This document shows, piece by piece, positions 8,867-17,221 of a DNA stretch of 64,000 bases. Within the stretch, counting starts at the first letter, position 1. Each line of letters starts with the position of its first letter. Below the pieces are notes generated by a model, which saw only the letters and a program-made list of their open reading frames with translations, was not told the origin of the DNA and ran no database searches. The position numbers and the translations under genes are program-made. Source of the stretch: Streptococcus pseudopneumoniae (GTDB taxonomy: Bacteria > Bacillota > Bacilli > Lactobacillales > Streptococcaceae); NCBI RefSeq assembly GCF_001073085.1, contig NZ_JVFV01000027.1, positions 62,001 to 126,000 on the forward strand, written 5' to 3'.

Positions 8867-11512
8867 TTAAATTTCTTCTTTTTGAATCAATTCTGTACGA
8901 ATTTCTTGTGGTGCCAATAGTCCTGAATGGACTGGGTATGGGCGTTCCAACAAGTCAAGAATAGTTTGTTGTTTTTCAGACACACGGATATTTTCTTGAC
9001 TCATGTTGTAGTAACGAAGGACATAACCTTCTTCATTTTCAGCCACCTTAAAGGCTGTTGGGCAGACTTGTGGCAAGTTCATTGCCGGATGGTTAAAGAG
9101 GCTACCCGTTGCTGCAACGCTACCCTCTTGTTTTGCAACTTGAAGAGCTGTAAATGGCACCTGGAAGGCTTTGGCACGACGGAAAGCTGAGAAGCGTTCC
9201 CCTGCTTGGTGACATTCTACTGCAAATTCAACTTCGATAGCTCGCAAGCACTGAGCTTCCGGTGTTGGGAAATAGCCCCAGTCACCGAGTTCGCCTGAAG
9301 CACGAAGAAGGGTTACAGCCATGGTGTCATCTCCAAGAATTTCATACTCGTGCAATCCTTTATTGGATACGGTCACTCCTTTAACATCATCATACAAGCT
9401 GACAAAAGCTTGTTGGTGTTGTGGGTTTTCAGGATTTTCCCAAGAAGCTGCTGGTTTATTTGGTCTTGTCACAACTTCATAGATGCTTTCAGAAGCATTG
9501 CTTGGACGAGTGTTATGAGTTTTCACCAAGAGACGGATGCGGTGATCCTTGGCTGTGTTGGTAAAGCGAGTCTTGAAGCGAATCTGTGGATTGTCCACAA
9601 AGACGGTCATCTCAGTTTCAAGAGGAATGGTTGTCAACTCTTCTGAACGACCTGCATCTCGTTTCATGAACTCGATGATACCTCTTTGTTCTGCATCCAA
9701 TTTTTCATCTGCACTAACTGGAATAGTCAAGTCATGTTTGAGCAAGATTTTGGCATAGCGAGCATTGTTTTCTAGGACATCGTATCCCTTCAATTGAGCA
9801 TAGATTGGCTCAGTTCCTTTCGGCTGGAAGTAAATGTACTCGTTACCAATATCTCCACGGTCCTCGAATTGGATGAAATCTTCGTAAGCTTCGTTTGTAG
9901 TCTTGTCGTAGAGTGTAATTCCTTCATCTACACTGACAGTTACGAATGGTGTATCAATGACTCCATTTTGGTAAATACCATCACGGTGATCTACTTGACC
10001 TTCGACCAATTGGAAGCTTGCCCAAGAAAGTGGAGAAAGGTGGACTGGGATTGTCACGCGCACTTGACGAGCAATATAGGGTTGACGGAATTTATCTTTA
10101 GGCAGAGTATAGCCAAAACTTGCTCCCAAGTCTTCAATCTTGGCTTCAATGACATGACCATCCAAATCTTGAACATGGTAGGTTGGTAAGGTCACGGCTT
10201 CCATCTTCTTGTAACCTTCAGTCGGATGCAATTCTTTAAAATCACAAGTCACAACATCCACTACAACACTAACTGTATCAACCTTGTCATGTAAAGCTGT
10301 GTTGACAACGGTAAAGAGGTGGTCGCTTTGCGCATTTTGAGTAGCTAATTTACCCTTCCATTCGTTAAGAAGATTACTCTTAACAAAATTCCCGACTTGA
10401 TTAACCTTGGCAAAACGAACTTCCATTTCACGGTGAACTTCGTCAATACTACAACCACAGATACTATCGTGTGGTGCATTTTGCAAAAGCACTTTCCAAG
10501 CATAGGTCAATTGATCCTTATGGTTATGACCACCAGTGAGAATAGTCAATGGTTCCACAACCTGCTCTAACAAGTTGCTATTTTCTTGGAAGGATTGTTT
10601 GAGGTAAATACGTGAAGAAGAGGTGTTGGCAAGAGTGTACCAACCATCTGTTTCCTGGCTGGTCAACTCACCTGTGACCGTTGATAGGTGTTCAGGAAGT
10701 GCACTTTCCACTGCTTGGACATATTCGTCAAAGGAGCTATGAATAAAGGTCACGTCTGGGAAGAGTTCGTTTGCCACACGAATCGCTTCGCTAATATTTC
10801 TCTGTACAGGCTGGTGGTCACAGCCGTTCATCATCAACCATTGGTTAGTCGATGCATAGTCACGAACGTCTGCTAATTTTTGCTTCCAGAAAGTCAAGGC
10901 TTCGTCTTTATCCACTGGAATTTCATTCCCGTTACTGTACCAGTTAGCAAAAAGAATGCCGAGTACACGGCTACCATCAGCCCCTTGCCAGTACATCTCA
11001 GAAAATTGAGAGGTAAACTGCTCATCTTCGAGGACTTGGTTGTCAAATCCGATTGGCTTGACACCGCGACCAAAGGCTGCGACGTGAATACCTGATTTTT
11101 GAAGGATTTGAGGAGCCTGCCCCATATTTCCAAAGGTGTCTGGGAAGTAACCAATTTGAGTAGATTTGCCCCATTTGGCACATTCCGCTTGTCCAATCAA
11201 AGTATTGCGGACGTTAGCTTCACTGGAAATCAAGTAATCATCCTGCAAGATATAGAAAGGCCCAATCTTCAATTTGCCTTCGTCGATATAACGCTGCACC
11301 TTGTCACGGTTTTCAGGGCGAATTTCTAAATAGTCATCGAGGACAATGGTTTGTCCATCCAAGTGGAAGCTCTTGAACTCAGGATCATTTTCAAAAAGAT
11401 CAAACAGATTGTCAAAAAGTTCCACCAATTGCATACGGTGACTTTCAAAAGGTAGATACCACTCACGATCCCAGTGACTGTGAGAGATGATATGTACAAC
11501 AACATTTTCCAT
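8867..11512 (-). CDS. Family GH38 alpha-mannosidase
   Basis: An 881-residue cytoplasmic GH38 enzyme. The N-terminal metal site HSHWDREW and the loop YFPDTFGNMGQ, which holds the nucleophilic aspartate, are both present. The length is usual for bacterial GH38 (about 880). It hydrolyses alpha-linked mannose, probably the alpha-1,3 branch of the N-glycan core. It lies between the GH125 and ROK genes. TGAGG lies nine bases before the start at 11512, with 76 bases to the GH125 stop. Confidence 0.93.
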   Translation of the reverse strand: MENVVVHIISHSHWDREWYLPFESHRMQLVELFDNLFDLFENDPEFKSFHLDGQTIVLDDYLEIRPENRDKVQRYIDEGKLKIGPFYILQDDYLISSEANVRNTLIGQAECAKWGKSTQIGYFPDTFGNMGQAPQILQKSGIHVAAFGRGVKPIGFDNQVLEDEQFTSQFSEMYWQGADGSRVLGILFANWYSNGNEIPVDKDEALTFWKQKLADVRDYASTNQWLMMNGCDHQPVQRNISEAIRVANELFPDVTFIHSSFDEYVQAVESALPEHLSTVTGELTSQETDGWYTLANTSSSRIYLKQSFQENSNLLEQVVEPLTILTGGHNHKDQLTYAWKVLLQNAPHDSICGCSIDEVHREMEVRFAKVNQVGNFVKSNLLNEWKGKLATQNAQSDHLFTVVNTALHDKVDTVSVVVDVVTCDFKELHPTEGYKKMEAVTLPTYHVQDLDGHVIEAKIEDLGASFGYTLPKDKFRQPYIARQVRVTIPVHLSPLSWASFQLVEGQVDHRDGIYQNGVIDTPFVTVSVDEGITLYDKTTNEAYEDFIQFEDRGDIGNEYIYFQPKGTEPIYAQLKGYDVLENNARYAKILLKHDLTIPVSADEKLDAEQRGIIEFMKRDAGRSEELTTIPLETEMTVFVDNPQIRFKTRFTNTAKDHRIRLLVKTHNTRPSNASESIYEVVTRPNKPAASWENPENPQHQQAFVSLYDDVKGVTVSNKGLHEYEILGDDTMAVTLLRASGELGDWGYFPTPEAQCLRAIEVEFAVECHQAGERFSAFRRAKAFQVPFTALQVAKQEGSVAATGSLFNHPAMNLPQVCPTAFKVAENEEGYVLRYYNMSQENIRVSEKQQTILDLLERPYPVHSGLLAPQEIRTELIQKEEI

Positions 11513-11588
11513 GAGTAAAACCTCATTCTAACTTAAATTTAAAAATATATTTGTGATTCTTTGCAAGAACCTATTGAGCTAAGGATCA

Positions 11589-12869
11589 TTAGCGAATATC
11601 TAGGTAATCCAAGACCAATTCACAGAACATCATGTTGGCCCATGAGAACCATTCGCGAGAGTAGAGCGTTGGATCATCTACATGGAAGCTTTCGTGCATG
11701 ACACCTGTGCCACCATCGCAGGCAACGAGCTGATCGAGCAAGAATTTCTTCTCCGCCTTATCTCTTGTTGTCAAGCCCTGGATAGAAAGGGCGATTGGCC
11801 AAATATAGCGATAGAAGGTATGAGAACTTCCGAGACTGCTAGCGTATTCTCCTTGGTAGAAATATGGATTTTCAGAGCTCAGAATGGTACGACGAGTTGC
11901 TTGGTAAACCTCATCGTTGACATCGCAGTAGCCCAGATAAGGCGCCGCCAGTAGACTTGGGACGTTTGGATCATCCATGATGCTAGCATTTCCTAGACCA
12001 TCCACTTCAAAGGCGTAAATCTTTTCGCCCTTGCTGTTGGTGGTGTAGGCGTAATTTTCAATGCCTTCTTGTATTTCAGACTGGAGACGCTTAGCGTCTG
12101 CGATAATACTCTCGCTATCATCTAGGGCCAATGCTGCAAAGATTTCTTGCACATAACCCAAGACAACGACTGCAAACATATTGGATGGAATCAAGTAGCT
12201 GTACTGACAGCAGTCATCACTTGGACGGAAGGCTGACCAGGTCATTCCTGTAACGGCAAAGTCAGGTCCAAAACCATCATTAACCAAAGTGTCTTCCTTA
12301 CGATCGGTATCACGAACAAAGCGATATGGTGAGTTCTTGTGGTCTTGTTCCACCTTCCAAAGATGAAGGATCTCCTTGGTCGCCGTAACAAAAGTTTCAT
12401 CAAACTGGCTAGTCTCACCAGTTTCCTTCCAAAGAAGGTAAGCCAATTGCAAGGGATAGCAAAGCGAATCCACTTCATACTTACGTTCCCAAATCCAGCC
12501 ATTGAGGTCTGTATGGTCTGTCTCGTGGTGCCCCTCCCAGTTCTCCTCAATATTGAAAGAGTTGGCATAGGGATCCTTGAGAATCAAAGTCATCTGTCGT
12601 TTAACCAAACCAGCAATGGTCTGGCGCAAACGAGGGTCTCTTTTTGCCACATGAAGGTATGGTCTAAGCTGAGCAGTTGAATCACGAAGCCACATAGCTG
12701 GGATATCCCCAGTTAGTACAAAGGTCGAGCCGTCTTCTAAAATTTCAACTGTATTGTCTAAAGTGTCTGTATAGCAACGCTCAAAGACATCCACCCATTC
12801 AGGATGTTCCTTGGCTCTCTCCGCTACCTCATCTAGCCACTCTCTGACGATTTCTTTAGAATAAACCAT
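11589..12869 (-). CDS. Family GH125 exo-alpha-1,6-mannosidase
   Basis: A 426-residue protein of the GH125 (alpha/alpha)6-barrel family (formerly DUF1237), cytoplasmic, with no signal peptide. Motifs such as IPAMWLRDSTAQLRPY near residue 55 are typical. GH125 enzymes remove alpha-1,6-linked mannose from N-glycans and complement GH38 and GH92. It is the first gene of the four-gene glycosidase operon. AAAGAGG lies about 12 bases before the ATG. Its -10 element is only about 40 bases from the island boundary, so sequence beyond the -35 has been replaced by island DNA. Confidence 0.92.
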   Translation of the reverse strand: MVYSKEIVREWLDEVAERAKEHPEWVDVFERCYTDTLDNTVEILEDGSTFVLTGDIPAMWLRDSTAQLRPYLHVAKRDPRLRQTIAGLVKRQMTLILKDPYANSFNIEENWEGHHETDHTDLNGWIWERKYEVDSLCYPLQLAYLLWKETGETSQFDETFVTATKEILHLWKVEQDHKNSPYRFVRDTDRKEDTLVNDGFGPDFAVTGMTWSAFRPSDDCCQYSYLIPSNMFAVVVLGYVQEIFAALALDDSESIIADAKRLQSEIQEGIENYAYTTNSKGEKIYAFEVDGLGNASIMDDPNVPSLLAAPYLGYCDVNDEVYQATRRTILSSENPYFYQGEYASSLGSSHTFYRYIWPIALSIQGLTTRDKAEKKFLLDQLVACDGGTGVMHESFHVDDPTLYSREWFSWANMMFCELVLDYLDIR

Positions 12870-12906
12870 AAACTATTTTGCCTCTTTCAAACAAATTTTC
12901 ATTTTC

Positions 12907-12935
12907 AGTATATAGCTTTTAGCCCAGAAAATATA
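12907..12935 (-). promoter_or_regulatory. Probable promoter of the GH125-GH38-ROK-GH20 operon
   Basis: Minus-strand -10 TATACT at 12907-12912, with a weak -35-like TATATT 17 bases upstream (12930-12935). The attL core begins 15 bases further upstream. Confidence 0.45.
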
Positions 12936-12949
12936 TACACAAATGTTAG

Positions 12950-12966
12950 TCATTATTCTACAAAAT
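12950..12966. repeat. Island attachment site, left copy (attL core)
   Basis: TCATTATTCTACAAAAT, repeated exactly at 25228-25244 just beyond the integrase gene. It lies in the intergenic region upstream of GH125. Removing one copy and the DNA between would restore a divergent GH125/GH92 promoter region of about 170 bases. Confidence 0.85.
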
Positions 12967-13057
12967 CAAAAATTGCTTATTTTATGTTTCTTTATAGTTC
13001 CCTAACCCTTATATAACGCGCTTTTTAATAAAAATTACTAACATTACTATTTACTAC

Positions 13058-13091
13058 TTGCTCCCCCAAAGTACGCAAAAAGGGGAGCAAA
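13058..13091. repeat. Left-arm integrase-type repeats
   Basis: A direct 12-mer AAGGGGAGCAAA at 13080-13091 and an inverted partner TTGCTCCCCC at 13058-13067. The 16-mer containing the direct copy is identical to one at 25134-25149 on the other end of the island, where three tandem copies lie. The arrangement is typical of arm-type binding sites of tyrosine recombinases. Confidence 0.6.
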
Positions 13092-13141
13092 AAAGCCCCA
13101 CAAAAGGGCTAGGATTTGATGAGTTCAGCAGGCAAGAAACT

Positions 13142-13165
13142 AGCACGGTCAAACGTGCTTTTTTA
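13142..13165 (+). terminator. Plus-strand hairpin with T tract inside attL arm
   Basis: AGCACG, 6-base loop, CGTGCT, then TTTTTT on the plus strand. No plus-strand gene precedes it inside the island. It may block transcription towards the Panacea module or end a small unannotated transcript. Bases 12967-13231 otherwise show only the arm repeats and an inverted repeat at 13180-13210. Confidence 0.55.
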
Positions 13166-13231
13166 TTAGGAAATCAAGGTATACGTTTACTAAAAGCAAA
13201 CAAACGTATATATGTTTAGTAAATTTCTCCA

Positions 13232-13606
13232 TTACTCAGCATTTGTTTTATGTTTGGGATCTATACGGGTTATATTAAAATAGTTTTCACTATTGTAATA
13301 TCCAAACACTCTAAATGAATTACAATCTTTCCCGTAATGTACAACATCTTTGTTATTGATGGTTTGTGTTACCCCACCTTTTGTTCTCAAATACAGTTTA
13401 TCTACTTGAGTTATCGTTAATTTCTTTCCAATAGTTATATCAATGAAGTTGTGTAAGGCTTTAATATCTGCAGCTTTTAAGTCTTTAAATGCGAAATTGT
13501 TATCTAATTGCTCACTAATTGAGAATTTAAAAGGAACATCTCGTAAAGCTGTTAATGAAGCGCCCTTACTCGAAGAAGCACTATTTTTGTTTGTTAGTTT
13601 CTTCAA
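13232..13606 (-). CDS. Hypothetical protein coupled to Panacea gene; candidate toxin
   Basis: A 124-residue protein I do not recognise. The N terminus is Lys/Ser/Asn rich (MKKLTNKNSASSSKG); the C-terminal part alternates hydrophobic residues like short beta strands (FRVFGYYNSENYFNITRID), faintly like the last strands of RelE/ParE-type toxins. That resemblance is weak. It starts with TTG at 13606, with GGAG eight bases upstream inside the end of the DUF4065 gene, so the two genes are translationally coupled. Position as second gene of a two-gene unit with a Panacea-domain protein makes it a candidate toxin by association only. A 9-bp inverted repeat lies after the stop. Confidence 0.7.
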   Translation of the reverse strand: MKKLTNKNSASSSKGASLTALRDVPFKFSISEQLDNNFAFKDLKAADIKALHNFIDITIGKKLTITQVDKLYLRTKGGVTQTINNKDVVHYGKDCNSFRVFGYYNSENYFNITRIDPKHKTNAE

Positions 13607-13609
13607 GAA

Positions 13610-14059
13610 TTAGTCTCCAATATAAATTGAAAGATAGTACTCTTTCATGTCTTCGGCATTAATCAGTTCATGACTAGGTTCTGTTTCCCCTAAACCTTTA
13701 CGAGCATTTATCCAAGGAAGTTCACTATGTGTCAATGCTTCTAATTCGTTTGCAGATTTTGACCCGTATGTAATCCATACAGATTCCAATAAATCTAATG
13801 TCTTATTATCAAACAAATCTGAATTATCTTCTGTTTGTTCAATATCATTCCATCCAAATTCTTTATATCTGCTATACAATTCTGGAGAGACAGGACCATG
13901 TACCCACGCCTCAAATTTTGTATCAGATATAAGAGAGTCATTAAACAATGCGTAACTCCATGCTTCAAAATAATAAGAAAGTTTTTGTAACTTTTTAGGA
14001 GTCATTGCTTCTTTTGATAGAAACCAATCAGAAATATTAAAAATGCTATATTTTTTCAT
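13610..14059 (-). CDS. Panacea-domain (DUF4065, SocA/GepA-like) protein; candidate antitoxin
   Basis: A 149-residue protein of the DUF4065 family. Its core is visible in MTPKKLQKLSYYFEAWSYAL followed by FEAWVHGPVSPELYSRY; both are signature stretches of GepA/SocA proteins. This domain is known as Panacea and neutralises unrelated toxins in many two-gene systems; SocA of Caulobacter is a proteolytic adaptor for its toxin. It is the first gene of a two-gene unit, with a strong AGAAAGGAG ribosome binding site and a perfect consensus promoter. It lies at the accessory end of the island, where satellites commonly carry cargo. The antitoxin role is inference from family and arrangement. Confidence 0.85.
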   Translation of the reverse strand: MKKYSIFNISDWFLSKEAMTPKKLQKLSYYFEAWSYALFNDSLISDTKFEAWVHGPVSPELYSRYKEFGWNDIEQTEDNSDLFDNKTLDLLESVWITYGSKSANELEALTHSELPWINARKGLGETEPSHELINAEDMKEYYLSIYIGD

Positions 14060-14084
14060 CTCTTTTCTACTCCTTTCTAAAAAA

Positions 14085-14113
14085 ATTATAACAGCTCACT
14101 ATACTTATGTCAA
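14085..14113 (-). promoter_or_regulatory. Consensus promoter of the Panacea module
   Basis: Minus strand: TTGACA (14108-14113), exactly 17 bases, TATAAT (14085-14090). Both hexamers match the vegetative sigma consensus perfectly, the strongest promoter seen in the window. It is independent of the other island genes. Confidence 0.9.
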
Positions 14114-14298
14114 TCTATTTCGCTTTAAAATTAAGTTAAAACATATTTTTTTAAAGCCAAATTTCAAGTTCAAGTTAGTCATCAAGCAGTCTTCTCTGGG
14201 AGACTTGTAGTTTATCCGTGGTGTTTTAGTTGTCCAGTACGAAACAAAGCAAAATAGGGGGCGAATATGAAGCCTCAGCCTACATTTGCCAACATTTA

Positions 14299-14460
14299 CG
14301 CTTCTAACTCTCCGTTCTGGTGGAACATGTAGGAACTTTTCAGACCCAGAGAGCATTTTTTAGTTTTTCGATGACGGGGGGACGTGTAAGAACTTGTTAG
14401 TACCTGACAACATTTTATGAGCTGTTCAACGACTGGCGATATGTGTCCATAAATGTCCAT
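14299..14460. repeat. Three diverged copies of a ~40-bp repeat
   Basis: Segments at about 14299-14346, 14353-14406 and 14421-14460 share a degenerate pattern with a fourth at 15295-15335. The last two copies share CAACGACTGGCG followed by ATATGT..CATAA.TGT.CAT. The stretch 14060-14470 holds the Panacea promoter and these repeats; I see no convincing gene in it. Confidence 0.5.
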
Positions 14461-14470
14461 ACCTGCTAAC

Positions 14471-14815
14471 TTAATTCTCAACATTTCTCAACAAAACACC
14501 ACCACGATAGCTTTTAGCAAAGTCTAGCAGTATCTCAGCTTTTAGACGTTCATACTCAGCCTTATCAATGCCCAGTGTCTCGTATAACCGCCCTAGCTTC
14601 AACCTCTCCCCAGTCCGTCTTGTAAATAGATTGGCGAATATCTCACGTCGTACATCGTCTAGATTGTCCCTGAAGGCTTCAATCACACCCATCAACTCCT
14701 CAGCTTTGGCTCTAAATGCTCCATCTTGGCCGTCTAGACTCAATTTTACCAGTGAGTGATAGCTTTTTAGAAATCTGTATACCTGTTTGACTGTCTCTTT
14801 TTTATCAATCTGCAT
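14471..14815 (-). CDS. ArpU-like phage regulator
   Basis: A 114-residue protein, mostly helical. Its C-terminal half (RLYETLGIDKAEYERLKAEI, then LLDFAKSYRGG) resembles the C terminus of ArpU-type late transcription regulators, where a sigma-region-4-like helix-turn-helix is followed by a leucine-rich helix. It overlaps the end of the DUF1492 gene by 11 bases, so the two are coupled. In satellites such proteins may control late genes of the island or interfere with the helper phage; that is inference. The similarity is moderate and not tested by search. Confidence 0.65.
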   Translation of the reverse strand: MQIDKKETVKQVYRFLKSYHSLVKLSLDGQDGAFRAKAEELMGVIEAFRDNLDDVRREIFANLFTRRTGERLKLGRLYETLGIDKAEYERLKAEILLDFAKSYRGGVLLRNVEN

Positions 14816-15224
14816 TTGCCATACCTGCTAAGTGTTCTATAGCTTCCTGCCTTACTCGATATACCAAAGTTTTAGATTTTCCTATTTCTTCAGCGACTTC
14901 CAAAGCTACAAGATCATTCAAGTAAAAAAGTCTTAGAACAGAACGCTCAAGTGGATTGTCCAGCTTATCGATTAGCCCCGATATTGCCATTCTCTCCTCA
15001 GTAAGGCGCTCAATTCTCTGGAGTGTATCCTCTTTTAGCTTCAGAACACTTATAAGATTGTTCTCTGTCTTGTTCTCTCTGCTCGTTTGTACCTTGCTAT
15101 GGCTTAGTGTTGGCTTTTTGATAATACCACTCTCCAGGGCTTCCAATTCCAAATATAAGCCTTTGATCTCCTTGTTTATCCACTTAACGCCCTCTAGTTT
15201 TTCTTTTACCTGCTCTGGTGTCAT
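14805..15224 (-). CDS. DUF1492 family sigma-like phage regulator
   Basis: A 139-residue protein of the DUF1492 type found in streptococcal phages and satellites. A helical N-terminal half (MTPEQVKEKLEGVKWINKEI) precedes a sigma-region-4-like end: LRLFYLNDLVALEVAEEIG with the turn GKSKTLVYRVRQEA. The start at 15224 has ACAGGAGG seven bases upstream. The frame stays open upstream to 15443, but only the shorter form fits the family. It is probably a late-gene activator and is coupled to the ArpU-like gene. Confidence 0.8.
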   Translation of the reverse strand: MTPEQVKEKLEGVKWINKEIKGLYLELEALESGIIKKPTLSHSKVQTSRENKTENNLISVLKLKEDTLQRIERLTEERMAISGLIDKLDNPLERSVLRLFYLNDLVALEVAEEIGKSKTLVYRVRQEAIEHLAGMANAD

Positions 15225-15882
15225 GCCTTGGCCTCCTGTATGGTATAATTTCATTGTGTTAATTATAGCTGAGGTGGTAAGCCTTGGCTTTTTTGCATTT
15301 TCAACGACTGGCGGAATATGTTCATAATTGTTCATGTTTGAAAGCATGTTGTAAGTGTAAATAAGGCAAGTTATTTGTTCCTTCTCTGCTTGATAAATGA
15401 TAGGGGATATACCCCACTTTCTCAGGCTTCGCTCGAGCTTCAAGCTATGTAATCTTCTCTGTTCGTTCTCTGTTCAAGAGCTATTTTCTCGGCGTTCGCT
15501 CGGAGTTCAACACACATAACCCTGCCATTTGTCAGGCATATTTACTGCCACTACCTAAGCAAAATCTCACCATTGGAAGACTTCGATACCTTACCGTTCT
15601 TTGTCTCTAAAAGTATCTATATCTTAGGAAATCTTAGTGTTTTATCTCTAGAACAAAGCCCTGTACCTTGCTATTATTAAATGCAAAACCTAATTTAAAC
15701 CTTACCAAAACCTAAGTATTTCCTGTTTCCTTTTCCTAAACGAATAACTTTTTTTCAAATCACGCGCACCCTTTCGGAACGCTCGAATCCGTCAAAAGTC
15801 TTGATATAGCTGACTTATTTCAGAGTTTTAGTCGTCTAATATGTAGTATTTGTTTGTTTTGTAAATTGCACCCTACTAAAAA
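15225..15882. other. 658-base island stretch without a clear gene
   Basis: It holds a TATAAT upstream of DUF1492 (minus strand), the fourth copy of the ~40-bp repeat (15295-15335), and a 25-base segment at 15421-15445 that recurs with two mismatches at 23752-23776 and contains GCTTCG-TCGAGC. The minus strand from 15443 to 15225 is open in the DUF1492 frame and contains MNNYEHIPPVVENA, the readable form of the repeat. I see no supported start for it. The remainder shows nothing I can identify. Confidence 0.5.
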
Positions 15883-16419
15883 TTACCTTAGAGATCCCAA
15901 ACCATTCAGCCAAAAGCTATCCCCTTTTCTGGTGTAGTTAACAAACTTTTGATAATGCTTATAATACTTGTCACGTTTCATATACTTTGGTCTTTCAGGA
16001 AAACCATCAAACATATATCCGCCACGTTTGGGACTCCAACCTGGTTCCACCTTTCTAGCTTCCCTCAGTGCTCTCTCCCAATAGTATTGGCAATCTGTCT
16101 TACTTCGGTTCAGGGTTGATTTGTGTATTTTCTGGCATGATCCACAACCATATAGCAAAAGTCTCATATAGAGTTTTCTGCATCGTTTACCACAAATAGG
16201 ACAGAGAAAAAAGTAGCGATTTCCTCCCTTAGTTCCTGGTATTCTTGCTAAATCAAAACGATCACGTTCAAAGGTGATATACAGATTATCTAGGTCTATT
16301 TCTAGTTTTCTACCGTCCAACTCAGCTATACCGTGACTGATATTCTTGTTTTTCATTGGCTTTATAAATGTCTCTATGGTTATTGATTTTATAGTTTTCA
16401 TCCGCTCCAAAATCTCCAT
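15883..16419 (-). CDS. Zinc-ribbon phage-type hypothetical protein
   Basis: A 178-residue protein with a probable four-cysteine zinc ribbon (CPICGKRCRKLY with CGSC about 20 residues later). A basic, tyrosine-rich C terminus (KYMKRDKYYKHYQKFVNY) suggests nucleic acid binding. I do not recognise a named family. The start could be 16419 or the ATG at 16401, which has GGAG close by. It is the last gene of the replication-side cluster. Confidence 0.75.
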   Translation of the reverse strand: MEILERMKTIKSITIETFIKPMKNKNISHGIAELDGRKLEIDLDNLYITFERDRFDLARIPGTKGGNRYFFLCPICGKRCRKLYMRLLLYGCGSCQKIHKSTLNRSKTDCQYYWERALREARKVEPGWSPKRGGYMFDGFPERPKYMKRDKYYKHYQKFVNYTRKGDSFWLNGLGSLR

Positions 16420-16495
16420 ATACAGAAAAACCCAAATCTATTGGGATAAGTAGCAATTAAACCACAAAAAGAGGCTGGTGCCTCTCTTGATAGTT

Positions 16496-17029
16496 CTAGC
16501 TTTCTGCCTCTGCCACATAATCAGCAAGGCCTTTATATTCGCCTTCTACGTCCAACTTTTGGAGTAGGCTAATACTTTCATCGCCCAGCATTTCCAACGT
16601 ACCAAAAGCAGTCATAGAGTCCATAGGGATAGGCTTATCAGAAAGCAAGCGATCAGCATAGTCTAATAGTTCTAGCTCGTAGTCTGTAACCTTATTGAGC
16701 AAACTCTCAAAATCCTCTGACTCTTTGAGTTGAATCACGCGCTCCCGTTTGTAACATTCTTCCAACGCTGCAGCCTCTCCTGGTTGTTTGTCGTAGTCTT
16801 TAAAGCTGTCACAAATACGCTTGAAAGTCTTGTTTAGCTTGTGATCTTCTACATACTCAGCGACAAGCGTGCCTTTATCCTTGTAGGTCAATGAGATTAC
16901 AGGCTGGCAATATGTTCCAGTCATATATCCCAGTAGCGCGTGACCTGCTACTTGAGCGGTGTCTTGGTCTTTAAATTCGTAAGTGAAAGTAAATGTTTTT
17001 GCTTTATCAGAAAATGTTTTTAATGTCAT
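16496..17029 (-). CDS. Hypothetical island protein
   Basis: A 177-residue acidic protein, not recognised. The first third looks beta-rich (FTFTYEFKDQDTAQVAGHAL), the rest helical and acidic. It follows AGGAGAAACAAC, a good ribosome binding site. It lies 19 bases after the Cse60-like gene and is probably cotranscribed with it. There are no membrane or signal sequences. Its function is unknown. Confidence 0.75.
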   Translation of the reverse strand: MTLKTFSDKAKTFTFTYEFKDQDTAQVAGHALLGYMTGTYCQPVISLTYKDKGTLVAEYVEDHKLNKTFKRICDSFKDYDKQPGEAAALEECYKRERVIQLKESEDFESLLNKVTDYELELLDYADRLLSDKPIPMDSMTAFGTLEMLGDESISLLQKLDVEGEYKGLADYVAEAES

Positions 17030-17047
17030 GTTGTTTCTCCTGTTCTG

Positions 17048-17221
17048 TTATTTGTATAGAACCATCACACTGGTTAGTGTATCCATATCCTCACTATTCC
17101 CCACTGTTGCCTCTGTATATTTCACGTCAATAACTTCAACGCCTGCCATAAAACCATTTACCTGGCTTTCCAAATCCCAAAGGGCTTTCTTGTATTTCTG
17201 ATGAAATAGTTTAATTTTCAT
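17048..17221 (-). CDS. Cse60-like small protein
   Basis: A 57-residue protein found by reading the minus strand. It begins MKIKLFHQKYKKALWDLE, has the central VEVIDVKYTEA and ends SVMVLYK. The pattern of an acidic helix, then EVIDIKY, then a final MVLYK strand resembles Cse60-family proteins, found in Bacillus and many phages, with unknown function. AGAAAGAGG is about eight bases before the ATG. It is the first gene downstream of the iteron region. Confidence 0.7.
   Translation of the reverse strand: MKIKLFHQKYKKALWDLESQVNGFMAGVEVIDVKYTEATVGNSEDMDTLTSVMVLYK

Noticed and set aside
14105..14484. Two overlapping open frames of 83 and 62 codons on the minus strand
   Set aside because: No ribosome binding sites, overlap in different frames across the repeat region, and no family-like sequence; treated as non-coding.
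15225..15443. N-terminal extension of the DUF1492 gene to 15443
   Set aside because: The strong GGAGG before 15224 and the usual family length favour the shorter protein; kept only as part of the repeat finding.
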